Shown in pieces: positions 7,341 to 14,311 of a stretch of 20,723 nt of DNA. Below the pieces are notes generated by a model. It had not been told where the DNA came from. It saw only the letters and a list, made by a program, of their open reading frames with translations, and did not search any database. Each line of letters opens with the position of its first letter. Within the stretch, counting starts at the first letter, position 1. The DNA lies in assembly GCA_964613155.1 (NCBI GenBank), contig CAZTHP010000048.1, positions 1-20,723 of the forward strand, written 5' to 3'. The translations under genes were made by a program, and so were the position numbers. Source of the stretch: TWA4 sp964613155. Its GTDB lineage: Bacteria; Bacillota; Clostridia; Lachnospirales; Lachnospiraceae.

Positions 7341-8106
7341 ATTACAGCATATTCATAAATACTATAATCCAGGCACAGTCAATGAACTTTGCTTGTTTCA
7401 AGACTTTAATTTAACAGTTGCAGATGGCGAATTTGTATCGATCGTGGGAAGTAATGGCTCTGGTAAGACTTCCATGCTGAATTTGATCTGCGGAAGCATT
7501 GATCTAGATGAGGGTGAGATTCTTTTTAATGGTGAAAAACTCTCCAAACAAAAAGCACATGTCCGTACGAAAAAGATTGGGCGTGTATACCAGGATCCGG
7601 CAAAAGGAACGTGTCCTTCGATGACGATCCTGGAAAATTTATCCATCGCAGATAATAAAGGAAAGCCTTACAATTTAAAACGTGGTTTGAAAAAGCATAA
7701 GGTAGAGTATTACAAAGAATTGCTGCATGGACTGAATCTGGGGTTAGAGGATAAGCTCTATACAAAAGTGGGTGCACTTTCCGGCGGTCAGCGTCAGACC
7801 TTAGCACTTTTGATGGCAACGATGACACCGATTGAATTGTTGATTCTGGATGAACATACCGCAGCACTCGATCCGAAGACAGCGGAGATTGTTATGGAAC
7901 TGACAGATCGGATTGTAAAGGAAAAACAGGTTACGACTATGATGGTAACGCATAACCTGCGCTATGCAGTCGAATATGGCAGCCGTTTGTTGATGATGCA
8001 TCAAGGAAATGTAGTATTGGATAAATGCGGGGAAGAAAAAGCAACGATGAAAACCGATGATATTTTATCGGTATTTAATGAAATCAGTATCGAATGCGGT
8101 AATTAA
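7333..8106 (+). CDS. trpZ: ABC transporter ATP-binding protein, tryptophan uptake (TrpZ-type)
   Basis: This 257-residue protein is the ATPase of the TrpXYZ importer. It has Walker A GSNGSGKTS (about 39-47), a Q-loop (VYQDPAKGTCPSMT), the signature LSGGQRQTLALLMA, Walker B LLILDEHTAALDP, and the switch His in MMVTHNL. ATP hydrolysis at the inner membrane face powers uptake through TrpY. The ATG at 7333 lies inside the end of trpY and has GGAAGGTG upstream, so the two are probably translationally coupled. It ends the operon; a strong hairpin follows at 8121-8164. The protein has the compact length usual for this family. Confidence 0.92.
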   Translation: MLELQHIHKYYNPGTVNELCLFQDFNLTVADGEFVSIVGSNGSGKTSMLNLICGSIDLDEGEILFNGEKLSKQKAHVRTKKIGRVYQDPAKGTCPSMTILENLSIADNKGKPYNLKRGLKKHKVEYYKELLHGLNLGLEDKLYTKVGALSGGQRQTLALLMATMTPIELLILDEHTAALDPKTAEIVMELTDRIVKEKQVTTMMVTHNLRYAVEYGSRLLMMHQGNVVLDKCGEEKATMKTDDILSVFNEISIECGN

Positions 8107-8120
8107 AATTACGATTTTAA

Positions 8121-8164
8121 AAGGGGATGGAAATCACGCAAATCTGCGTGATTTCCATCCCCTT
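8121..8164. terminator. Bidirectional hairpin terminator between trpZ and the MATE gene
   Basis: A perfect 20-bp inverted repeat (AAGGGGATGGAAATCACGCA at 8121-8140 with its complement at 8145-8164) surrounds the loop AATC. On the minus strand it is followed by TTTTAAAAT, on the plus strand by AATTTA, so neither U-run is ideal. Lying between convergent genes, it probably ends both transcripts. Confidence 0.8.
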
Positions 8165-8166
8165 AA

Positions 8167-8180
8167 TTTATGCGAGTAGC
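8167..8180 (+). repeat. Post-terminator motif TTTATGCGAGTAGC, copy 2
   Basis: The word begins two bases after the end of the trpZ hairpin and matches copy 1 (5196) except for C to T at one position. It is on the same strand as the preceding operon. The remainder to 8240 shows nothing further. Confidence 0.55.
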
Positions 8181-8240
8181 TCTTCTACTTTGATAGCTAG
8201 GAGACTTGTCTTGGAACACGAATACTGAATTTGCTCAGGC

Positions 8241-9569
8241 TTAGTAATGATAGGTCTTTTGTTTGCCAATCAGAAAGGCGATTGTTACAAGGACAGCAAC
8301 CATTTCTGCGGCAACAATAGAAAGCCAGATACCATCGAGCTGCAGGAAAATCGGGAAAATAAGTACGGCCACAACCTGGAATAAAAGGCTTCGCAAGAAG
8401 GAAATCAGTGCAGAGGTCAAACCATCGTTCAGTGCTGTAAAGAAAGCGGAACCAAAAATGGCGATTCCAGAGAATAAGAAGGAAAAAGAGTAGAGCATAA
8501 ACGCGTGTACTGTCATTTCCATTAAGGCTGCATCATAGCCGACAAAGATTCCCGCAAAGAAACCTGACATACATTCTGCCAGAGCAAACATAATAATTGA
8601 GAAAAATACAATGATAAAGAGGCTCTTTTTGCGTAGATTTTTTAATTCTGCGTGATTTTCTGCTCCGAAATGATAGCTGATAACAGGTGCGATGCCTGTA
8701 GAATAGCCGATAAAAATGGCGATAAAGATCATCGCAACATACATTAAAACACCATAGGCAGCAATTCCATCTTCCCCAGCATATTTTAACAGCTGGATAT
8801 TGTAAAGCATGCTGACGATGGACATGGAAATGTTGCTCATCAATTCGGAAGAACCATTTGTACAGGCACGTAACAGTGCTTTTCCATCCATACGCGTTTT
8901 GACCAGACGCAGCAGACTGGAATTTGGACGAATGAAGTACAGAATCGGAAGCAGGCCGCCTACTGTCTGACTAATAGCCGTTGCCAGAGCTGCACCGGCT
9001 ATTCCCCAATGGAAAACTGCCATAAATAATGCATCCAGAACCATATTGGTCACACCAGCCGAAACGGTGACGATCAGACCAAGCTGCGGTTTCTCTGCTG
9101 TAATGAAAAAACTCTGAAATTCATATTGGAGCATGTACATGGGCAGAGCAGCCAGGATGATCCGTCCGTAAATAATCGAATATTCCAGCATTTCGCCTTC
9201 TGCACCTAAAAAAATCGCAATCGGTCGTAAAAAAATGCAGCTGATGACAGCCAAAACGATACCGCAGATAATAGTGATATAAATGAAAAGCGAAAATAAT
9301 TCCTGCGCTTTTTCTTTCTTTCCTTCACCCATTGTCTTGGCGATCAGCGCACTGCCGCCGGCACCGAACATAAAGCCGATAGAACCTAAGACCATCAAAA
9401 CAGGCAGGATGAAATTCACCGCTGCAAACGGAACCTTTCCAACAAAGTTAGAAACAAAGAATCCATCGACAACACTGTAAAGAGAAGCAAATACCATCAT
9501 CACGATCGATGGCAAGGTAAAATGAAATAATCGTTTGTAATTGAAATGATCCGAAAGCTGAATCTTCAT
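8241..9569 (-). CDS. MATE family efflux transporter
   Basis: This 442-residue polytopic protein is a MATE (MOP superfamily) cation-coupled exporter, probably of drugs or cationic metabolites, in the cytoplasmic membrane. About twelve hydrophobic helices are visible. The N-terminal LFHFTLPSIVMMVFASLYSVVDGFFVSNFVG is typical (shown here in the protein's first 45 residues), followed by GSIGFMFGAGGSALIAKTMGEGKKEKA and, at the start of the second half, GYSTGIAPVISYHFGA. The ATG at 9569 has AGGAGG on the minus strand about 11 bases away. It follows the marR gene by 30 bases and shares its promoter, so it is likely derepressed when the regulator binds a ligand. The closest known types are the MepA/NorM-like groups; substrate cannot be told. 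Confidence 0.93.
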   Translation of the reverse strand: MKIQLSDHFNYKRLFHFTLPSIVMMVFASLYSVVDGFFVSNFVGKVPFAAVNFILPVLMVLGSIGFMFGAGGSALIAKTMGEGKKEKAQELFSLFIYITIICGIVLAVISCIFLRPIAIFLGAEGEMLEYSIIYGRIILAALPMYMLQYEFQSFFITAEKPQLGLIVTVSAGVTNMVLDALFMAVFHWGIAGAALATAISQTVGGLLPILYFIRPNSSLLRLVKTRMDGKALLRACTNGSSELMSNISMSIVSMLYNIQLLKYAGEDGIAAYGVLMYVAMIFIAIFIGYSTGIAPVISYHFGAENHAELKNLRKKSLFIIVFFSIIMFALAECMSGFFAGIFVGYDAALMEMTVHAFMLYSFSFLFSGIAIFGSAFFTALNDGLTSALISFLRSLLFQVVAVLIFPIFLQLDGIWLSIVAAEMVAVLVTIAFLIGKQKTYHY

Positions 9570-9599
9570 AATAAGGAAATCCTCCTGTAGATTGTTTTG

Positions 9600-10037
9600 T
9601 TAAAGCTGTTCCATTTTTTTCTGGAAATCAGTTAAAAAACGATAAGTTAATTCGGTATAAAGTTCTTTTTCTTCCTTAGACCAGGAATCAAAAATTTCAT
9701 TTTCAAATTGAATGAGGCGAAATGCTGTACGCTGCGCCAGCAATCGGCCTTTATCGGTTAAACAAACGCGTTTCTGTCTGCCATTTACCGCTTCCAGATA
9801 TAAAATCTGTTCGGCTTCCAGCTTGCGAAGTGCAGAATTGATCGTTTGTTTGCTGATACCGGATAAATGGATCACGTCATTTAACAGGCAGCGGTCACCG
9901 ATGTTGCATATCGTATATAAAATGGATAACGCACTATCACTGATTCCCAGTTTACGAGCGGCCTGATGATAAGCCTCACTAATTTCAGAAGTCAGCAGAT
10001 TTACGCGTTTCATCTTGATCGGAATAAAATCATCCAT
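9600..10037 (-). CDS. MarR family transcriptional regulator
   Basis: This 145-residue protein has a winged helix-turn-helix of the MarR type: ISDSALSILYTICNIGDRC, LLNDVIHLSGISKQTINSALRKLEAEQILYLEAVNGRQKRVCLTDKG in consecutive pieces, with helical dimerisation ends. It should bind a palindromic operator as a dimer and release on ligand binding. I place the start at the ATG at 10037 because GGAGGTGA lies eight bases upstream; the longer reading to 10118 would run through the promoter and operators. It is the first gene of the operon with the MATE pump (gap 30 bases), and two near-identical palindromes in its own promoter suggest negative autoregulation. The inducer is unknown. Confidence 0.92.
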   Translation of the reverse strand: MDDFIPIKMKRVNLLTSEISEAYHQAARKLGISDSALSILYTICNIGDRCLLNDVIHLSGISKQTINSALRKLEAEQILYLEAVNGRQKRVCLTDKGRLLAQRTAFRLIQFENEIFDSWSKEEKELYTELTYRFLTDFQKKMEQL

Positions 10038-10056
10038 AAAAATTATCACCTCCGAA

Positions 10057-10118
10057 AGTATGAAATCGTACTGTTTTGTCACTCGAAGCAGTATAGTATG
10101 ATTTCGTACTTTTGTCAA
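10057..10118 (-). promoter_or_regulatory. marR-MATE promoter with two MarR operator palindromes
   Basis: On the minus strand a perfect TTGACA -35 (10113-10118) and a TATACT -10 (10090-10095) are 17 bp apart. The 16-bp palindrome at 10095-10110 (AGTATGATTTCGTACT on plus) fills the spacer and touches the -10. A second copy, AGTATGAAATCGTACT, lies at 10057-10072, downstream of the start. Both fit AGTAyGAwwTCrTACT, centres 38 bp apart. Binding by the encoded MarR protein should block RNA polymerase; that it is the MarR protein that binds is inference. Confidence 0.82.
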
Positions 10119-10223
10119 TCTATTTTTTTTATTTTTTTTGTGTCATCTGTTTTTCGCTGTTTTTTTTGTGAAGTTTGAAACGTTTTTGTGAGAGATTTTC
10201 TGATTTGCCGTGTATTTAGAGTA

Positions 10224-10252
10224 TTGCTTCTGAACGCGCAATCGAGTATAAT
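10224..10252 (+). promoter_or_regulatory. Probable upp promoter
   Basis: TTGCTT (10224-10229) and a consensus TATAAT (10247-10252) are 17 bp apart, giving a start near 10259 and a leader of about 160 nt before upp. Confidence 0.7.
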
Positions 10253-10258
10253 ATGAAA

Positions 10259-10420
10259 TGGCTCACGAAGTTGGTTGGAAATATCAGATTCGTGGAGATG
10301 GAAAAGCCGTTCATTTTAGAACCGTGCGATTCAGGGATATCTGGTCAGGACGAGCTGGAATTTTGCCCGATCCAATAGTATCCGATTCAATTTGCGATGA
10401 CAAAAGAAGGGAGTAAACGA
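10259..10420 (+). other. Long upp 5' leader of unknown function
   Basis: The leader is far longer than needed for translation, but I recognise no riboswitch, T-box or PyrR site and no terminator in it. It shares the words GATTCAG and CTGGTCAGG (10328 and 10341) with the trpX leader (5222 and 5239). An open frame of 41 codons runs through it without a ribosome site. Confidence 0.4.
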
Positions 10421-11080
10421 ATGGAAAATAAAATTTTAGAATATGGTGATGCAGGTCAGGTTATCGAATTAAAACACCCTCTTATTCAGCATAAAATTTC
10501 AAAACTGAGAGATAAAAATACAGGTACGAATGAATTCCGTAAGCTGGTAGAAGAAATTTCTATGCTGATGGGATATGAGGCATTAAGCGATCTGCCGTTA
10601 AATGATGTTGAGATAGAAACTCCGATTGAAACTTGTAAGACTCCTATGATTGAAGGTCGAAATTTTGCGATCGTGCCGATTCTGCGTGCAGGTCTTGGTA
10701 TGGTAAATGGTCTTCTGGCATTGGTTCCAACTGCAAAAGTAGGTCATATTGGTCTGTACCGAGATGAAGAAACACATGAACCTCATGAATACTACTGCAA
10801 ATTACCGAAGCCGATCGATGAACGTCTGATCGTCGTAACAGATCCCATGTTGGCAACTGGCGGCTCCGCAGTAGCAGCAGTTGATTTTGTAAAACAGCGC
10901 GGCGGTAAGAAGATTAAATTTATGGCAATCATCGCAGCACCCGAAGGTGTAAAACGTCTTCGTGAAGCACATCCGGATATTCAGATCTATGTAGGACATC
11001 TGGATAGAGAACTGAATGAAAATGCATACATCTGTCCTGGTCTTGGCGATGCAGGAGATCGAATCTTCGGAACAAAATAA
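10421..11080 (+). CDS. upp: Uracil phosphoribosyltransferase
   Basis: Upp converts uracil and PRPP to UMP in pyrimidine salvage, in the cytosol. The 219-residue protein has the family's HPLIQHKISKLRDKNT, the substrate region IVPILRAGLGM, the PRPP loop VVTDPMLATGGSA, and the C-terminal uracil-binding segment YICPGLGDAGDRIFGTK. The N-terminus is about ten residues longer than the usual 207-210. The ATG at 10421 has GGGAG seven bases upstream; the upstream ATG at 10397 lacks a ribosome site. No uracil permease gene is adjacent. The gene is probably transcribed alone, from 10259 to the terminator at 11215-11271. Confidence 0.97.
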   Translation: MENKILEYGDAGQVIELKHPLIQHKISKLRDKNTGTNEFRKLVEEISMLMGYEALSDLPLNDVEIETPIETCKTPMIEGRNFAIVPILRAGLGMVNGLLALVPTAKVGHIGLYRDEETHEPHEYYCKLPKPIDERLIVVTDPMLATGGSAVAAVDFVKQRGGKKIKFMAIIAAPEGVKRLREAHPDIQIYVGHLDRELNENAYICPGLGDAGDRIFGTK

Positions 11081-11214
11081 GGAAGTACTATCGAATATTT
11101 CGATACAAGGAATTAGGAGTCTGGATCAGAAATTGAAATCAAAATCGGCATAAAATCCGTATCACAGATTCCTGCTGTCTGAAAATATGGTATCATATAA
11201 AAGGATAGGACATG

Positions 11215-11271
11215 AAAAAGGAAGGACTTTCGCAGTTTCAAAAAGACTGCAGAAGAAAGGACTTCCTTTTT
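11215..11271 (+). terminator. Intrinsic terminator, probably of upp
   Basis: AAAAAGGAAG (11215-11224) pairs with CTTCCTTTTT (11262-11271), continued inward by CTTTC/GAAAG and GCAGT/ACTGC with bulges. The T-run is part of the 3' arm. It lies 135 bases after upp; the interval 11081-11214 holds no gene, though a weak TATCAT at about 11191 could start a short RNA ending here. Confidence 0.75.
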
Positions 11272-11328
11272 GTGTTTATGTATAAATTTTAAAATTCGTT
11301 TTAGCCGGTGATATCGGTGATTCAGAAG

Positions 11329-11466
11329 ATTTGAGGGAATGATTGGAAAACAGGATGTCTTTAGAATGGATGAAATTTGAGGGAATGTTTGGAAAGCAGG
11401 ATGTCTTTAGGATGAATGAAATTTGAGGGAATGATTGGAAAGTAGGATATCTTTAGGATGAATGAA
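11329..11466. repeat. Tandem repeat, 3 units of exactly 46 bp
   Basis: Units 11329-11374, 11375-11420 and 11421-11466 each begin ATTTGAGGGAATG and end with AATGAA or GATGAA. The copies differ at only a few positions, mostly transitions. The tract lies between the upp terminator and the tRNA-Gly terminator and has no coding content. Confidence 0.9.
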
Positions 11467-11487
11467 GGGATGCAGATATTTGAAAAA

Positions 11488-11519
11488 TAAAAAAACAGAA
11501 CATCATTCCATGTTCTGTT
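11488..11519 (-). terminator. Intrinsic terminator of tRNA-Gly
   Basis: AACAGAACAT (11494-11503) and ATGTTCTGTT (11510-11519) form a perfect 10-bp stem with loop CATTCC. On the minus strand TTTTTT (11493-11488) follows. It lies four bases beyond the tRNA 3' end. Confidence 0.9.
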
Positions 11520-11523
11520 AAGA

Positions 11524-11595
11524 AGCGCGAGACGGGATTCGAACCCGCGACCCTCGCCTTGGCAAGGCGATACTCCACCACTGAGCCACTCGCGC
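11524..11595 (-). tRNA. tRNA-Gly (anticodon GCC)
   Basis: The 72-nt minus-strand gene has the acceptor GCGCGAG (5' end at 11595) pairing with CTCGCGC, the D-arm GGCTCAGTGGTGGAGT, an anticodon stem CGCCT/AGGCG with loop TTGCCAA (anticodon GCC, 11561-11563), and the T-loop GGTTCGAATCC. The discriminator is U (11524), as expected for bacterial glycine tRNA. CCA is not encoded and must be added by a nucleotidyltransferase. It is a single-gene transcript with its own promoter and terminator. Confidence 0.97.
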
Positions 11596-11643
11596 ATATC
11601 GATTAAGCTGTAAGCTGTCGGGCTGTTCGCTCGAACAATAGAT

Positions 11644-11672
11644 ACTATACACGAGAATGAAGTTTTTGTCAA
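11644..11672 (-). promoter_or_regulatory. tRNA-Gly promoter
   Basis: On the minus strand TTGACA (11672-11667) and TATAGT (11649-11644) are 17 bp apart, placing the start about 40 bases before the mature tRNA. It is divergent from, and about 20 bp away from, the coaX promoter. Confidence 0.85.
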
Positions 11673-11689
11673 GAAGTTTTTTGAAAAAA

Positions 11690-11718
11690 TTGATTTTTTT
11701 TGTAGAAGATGGTATGCT
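11690..11718 (+). promoter_or_regulatory. Probable coaX-coaBC promoter
   Basis: TTGATT (11690-11695) and TATGCT (11713-11718) are 17 bp apart, giving a start near 11725 and a leader of only about 23 nt holding the GGAGGGG ribosome site. Confidence 0.6.
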
Positions 11719-11747
11719 TGATAGAATGTGGAGAGGAGGGGAATGCT

Positions 11748-12563
11748 ATGATTATGGCGATTGATATGGGGAATACCAATATCGTGATCGGGTGTATTGA
11801 CGATGAGAAAATTTATTTTGTAGAACGTTTGTCGACCAATACTTCGAAAACGGATCTGGAATATGCGATTGCATTTAAAAATGTCCTAGAATTGTATCAT
11901 ATTGATGTGAAACAGCTGGAAGGTGCGATTATTTCATCTGTAGTTCCGCAGTTGGTACATGTGATCTGTCAGGCTGTGGAGAAAATTTTGGGGCGGCAGC
12001 CGTATGTGGTAGGACCGGGACTGAAAACTGGACTGAATATTTTAATGGATAATCCCCGTCAGGTTGGTTCCGATTTGATCGTAGATGCGGTAGCCGCGAT
12101 GAAGGAGTATGGTGCACCGGTGATCGTAATCGATGTCGGAACAGCTACTACCATTTCGGTTGTGGATCGGAAGAAAAATTATATTGGAGGTATGATTTTG
12201 CCAGGTGTGCGGGTTTCTGTGGATTCGCTCTCATCGAGAACAGCGCAGCTGCCGCGGATTGGTTTGGAAGCACCGAAAAAGTGCATTGGCAAAAATACGA
12301 TTGATTGTATGAAAAGCGGTGTGATCTATGGAAATGCGGCTTGTATTGATGGACTGATCGACCGGATTGAAGCAGAATTGGGCTATTCGGCAACGGTTGT
12401 AGCAACCGGTGGTTTGGCAGGTGTATTAATTCCGCATTGTCGGAAAAAAATTATTGTTGATCCCGGACTGATGCTCAAGGGGCTGAAAATTTTATATGAT
12501 AAAAATGCATCGGAAAGTGAGCCAAATGGGCATTCGCATTCTGGCAGAACAGCAGGTGCATAG
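11748..12563 (+). CDS. coaX: Type III pantothenate kinase
   Basis: CoaX phosphorylates pantothenate to 4'-phosphopantothenate, the first step to coenzyme A. The 271-residue protein is an ASKHA-fold kinase: MAIDMGNTNIVIG gives the phosphate-binding DxGNTN, followed by ISSVVPQL, GPGLKTGL, GSDLIVDAVAA and VIDVGTATTISVVD. The type III enzyme, unlike CoaA, is usually insensitive to CoA feedback and needs a monovalent cation. I chose ATG at 11748 because GGAGGGG lies six bases upstream and the family begins just before DxGNTN; the ATG at 11709 would add 13 residues unlike the family. A short Ser/His-rich tail (ASESEPNGHSHSGRTAGA) is extra. coaBC follows after 74 bases, so the two form a CoA operon. 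Confidence 0.94.
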   Translation: MIMAIDMGNTNIVIGCIDDEKIYFVERLSTNTSKTDLEYAIAFKNVLELYHIDVKQLEGAIISSVVPQLVHVICQAVEKILGRQPYVVGPGLKTGLNILMDNPRQVGSDLIVDAVAAMKEYGAPVIVIDVGTATTISVVDRKKNYIGGMILPGVRVSVDSLSSRTAQLPRIGLEAPKKCIGKNTIDCMKSGVIYGNAACIDGLIDRIEAELGYSATVVATGGLAGVLIPHCRKKIIVDPGLMLKGLKILYDKNASESEPNGHSHSGRTAGA

Positions 12564-12637
12564 CGACAAACGGTACGTTTGGCAGAGAGACAAATGGTAT
12601 CAAAAACAAAATTTGATAAAGCAGGAAGGAAAGAACG

Positions 12638-13825
12638 ATGTTAAAAGGAAAATGTGTGGTACTGGCAGTTACCGGCAGTATTGCGGCGTATAAAATTGCA
12701 AATCTGGCAAGTATGCTGAAAAAGCAGCATTGTGATGTTCATGTGTTGATGACAGAAAATGCGGTGAATTTTATTAACCCGATTACGTTTGAGACATTGA
12801 CGGGAAATAAGTGTTTAATTGACACCTTTGACCGAAATTTTCAGTTTAGTGTAGAACATGTAGCATTAGCAAAGCGTGCGCAAGTTGTGATGATCGCACC
12901 GGCATCGGCTAATGTAATTGGAAAGCTGGCATGCGGAATTGCTGATGATATGCTGACCACTACGGTTATGGCGTGCAAGTGTAAAAAAATGCTTTCACCC
13001 GCTATGAATGTCAATATGTACGAAAATCCGATCGTCCAGGATAATTTGGAGCGTTTGCGTCATTATGGATATGAGGTGATCGAACCGGCAAATGGCTATT
13101 TGGCTTGCGGCGATACCGGTGTTGGAAAAATGCCGGAGCCGGAAGTGCTGTATTCGTATATTTTACGGGAAATCGCGATGGAAAAAGATTTAAAAGGGAA
13201 AAAGGTACTGGTAACAGCAGGTCCTACACAGGAAAAAATCGATCCCGTTCGTTATATCAGCAATCATTCAACGGGAAAGATGGGTTATGCGATTGCGAAA
13301 ATCTGTATGCTGCGCGGTGCAGATGTGACTTTAGTAAGCGGTCCGACGAATCTTGCACCGCCTCCGTTTGTAACCGTAGTTCCAGTTGTTTCGGCACAGG
13401 ATATGTTTGAGGCCGTGACAGCACGGGCTGAGGAGCAGGATCTGATCATCAAAGCGGCTGCTGTAGCCGATTATCGTCCGGCTGTGACTTCCGATGAAAA
13501 AATCAAGAAAAAAGACGGGGATCTGTCCATTGGATTGGAACGAACACAAGATATTTTAGCCTATCTGGGAGAGCATCGAAAAGAAGGACAGAAGTTGTGC
13601 GGTTTTTCGATGGAAACCAGCAATATGTTGGAAAATTCCCGCAAGAAGCTGGAGAAAAAGCATGTCGATATGATCGCAGCGAATAATTTAAAGCAAGAAG
13701 GGGCAGGCTTTGGTACGGATACGAATTGTTTAACCTTGATTACTGCGAAGGAAATCAAAGAACTTCCGATGTTATCAAAGGAAGATGCGGCAGCAGCTTT
13801 GATCGATGAACTGTTGAACATGTAG
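12638..13825 (+). CDS. coaBC: Bifunctional phosphopantothenoylcysteine decarboxylase / phosphopantothenate-cysteine ligase
   Basis: CoaBC joins cysteine to phosphopantothenate (CoaB, with CTP) and then decarboxylates the product (CoaC, FMN-dependent) to phosphopantetheine. The 395-residue fusion shows the flavoprotein half first: VVLAVTGSIAAYK, the active-site His in SVEHVALAKRA, PASANVIGKLACGIADD, SPAMNVNMYENP, and the catalytic Cys in LACGDTGVGKMPEP. The ligase half begins near residue 190 with KKVLVTAGPTQEKIDPVRYI and STGKMGYA, then KAAAVADYRP and the Lys-rich EKIKKKDG. The ATG at 12638 has GGAAGGAAAG upstream. Length is typical. It is the last gene of the coaX operon. No clear terminator follows; a repeat tract begins 62 bases on. 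Confidence 0.96.
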   Translation: MLKGKCVVLAVTGSIAAYKIANLASMLKKQHCDVHVLMTENAVNFINPITFETLTGNKCLIDTFDRNFQFSVEHVALAKRAQVVMIAPASANVIGKLACGIADDMLTTTVMACKCKKMLSPAMNVNMYENPIVQDNLERLRHYGYEVIEPANGYLACGDTGVGKMPEPEVLYSYILREIAMEKDLKGKKVLVTAGPTQEKIDPVRYISNHSTGKMGYAIAKICMLRGADVTLVSGPTNLAPPPFVTVVPVVSAQDMFEAVTARAEEQDLIIKAAAVADYRPAVTSDEKIKKKDGDLSIGLERTQDILAYLGEHRKEGQKLCGFSMETSNMLENSRKKLEKKHVDMIAANNLKQEGAGFGTDTNCLTLITAKEIKELPMLSKEDAAAALIDELLNM

Positions 13826-13887
13826 ACGGTAAAATTCGTGCTGGATGTGAGCGTAGGTGCATCTTGAGAAAAACTTCTCAAAAAGCA

Positions 13888-14078
13888 GATGTTTTGGAGC
13901 CAAGCGATCAAAAAAATGGATGTTTTAGAGTAAAACGATCAAAAAAACAGTTGTTTTGGAGTGAAACAATCGAATGAAACGGATGTTTTAGAGTAAAGCA
14001 ATCGAACAAAACGAATGTCTTGGAGTAAAGCAATCGAAACAAAGCAGATGTTTTTGAGTAAAGTGATTGAATAAAGCA
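13888..14078. repeat. Tandem repeat, 6 units of 31-33 bp
   Basis: Units start at about 13888, 13919, 13950, 13982, 14014 and 14047. Each opens GATGTTTTrGAGTAAA or a close variant and contains an AATCGAA/GATCAAA word about 18 bases in. They diverge at several positions and sit in the 3' region of coaBC. There are no constant repeats with unique spacers. The spacer 13826-14228 holds no supportable gene; minus-strand frames through it only translate the repeat. Confidence 0.85.
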
Positions 14079-14228
14079 GGGAGTATAGAACTTGCTGGAA
14101 TGAGTTTGGTGCCAAATGGTCAAATGGACTTTGTGAAAATAGAATCGGCAATTTTATCTGAAAATGTGTTTTTTTAGTGGAAAAAATAGATAGTTGCTAT
14201 AGTACCCCTGCGTTCTCGTAGGAAATAG

Positions 14229-14290
14229 TTGACGAAACTGCATAAAAAAGGTATACTTAAGAGGTGCCTTTTTTATGGCATATATACCTT
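14229..14290 (+). promoter_or_regulatory. Promoter of the SufC/SufB-like operon with overlapping inverted repeat
   Basis: TTGACG (14229-14234) and TATACT (14252-14257) are 17 bp apart, start near 14264. An interrupted inverted repeat, AAGGTATA (14248-14255) and TATACCTT (14283-14290), with inner TGCC (14265) and GGCA (14277), covers the -10 and the first transcribed bases. It could be an operator for an Fe-S-sensing regulator or an mRNA hairpin; which is not known. Confidence 0.7.
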
Positions 14291-14311
14291 ATAGATTGGA
14301 GAGAAAATCTT

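Noticed and set aside
10253..10378. 41-codon frame in the upp leader
   Set aside because: Its first ATG overlaps the promoter -10 and the internal ATG has no spaced ribosome site; no recognisable product.
11212..11292. 26-codon frame beginning MKKEGLSQFQ with a weak ribosome site
   Set aside because: It lies wholly on the upp terminator hairpin; the pairing explains the sequence better than coding.
13888..14078. Possible CRISPR array
   Set aside because: Units follow one another without unique spacers, diverge throughout, and no cas gene is near; it is a degenerate tandem repeat.
13908..14151. Two overlapping minus-strand open frames with repeated peptide words
   Set aside because: They only translate the 31-33 bp repeat and have no ribosome site or recognised family.
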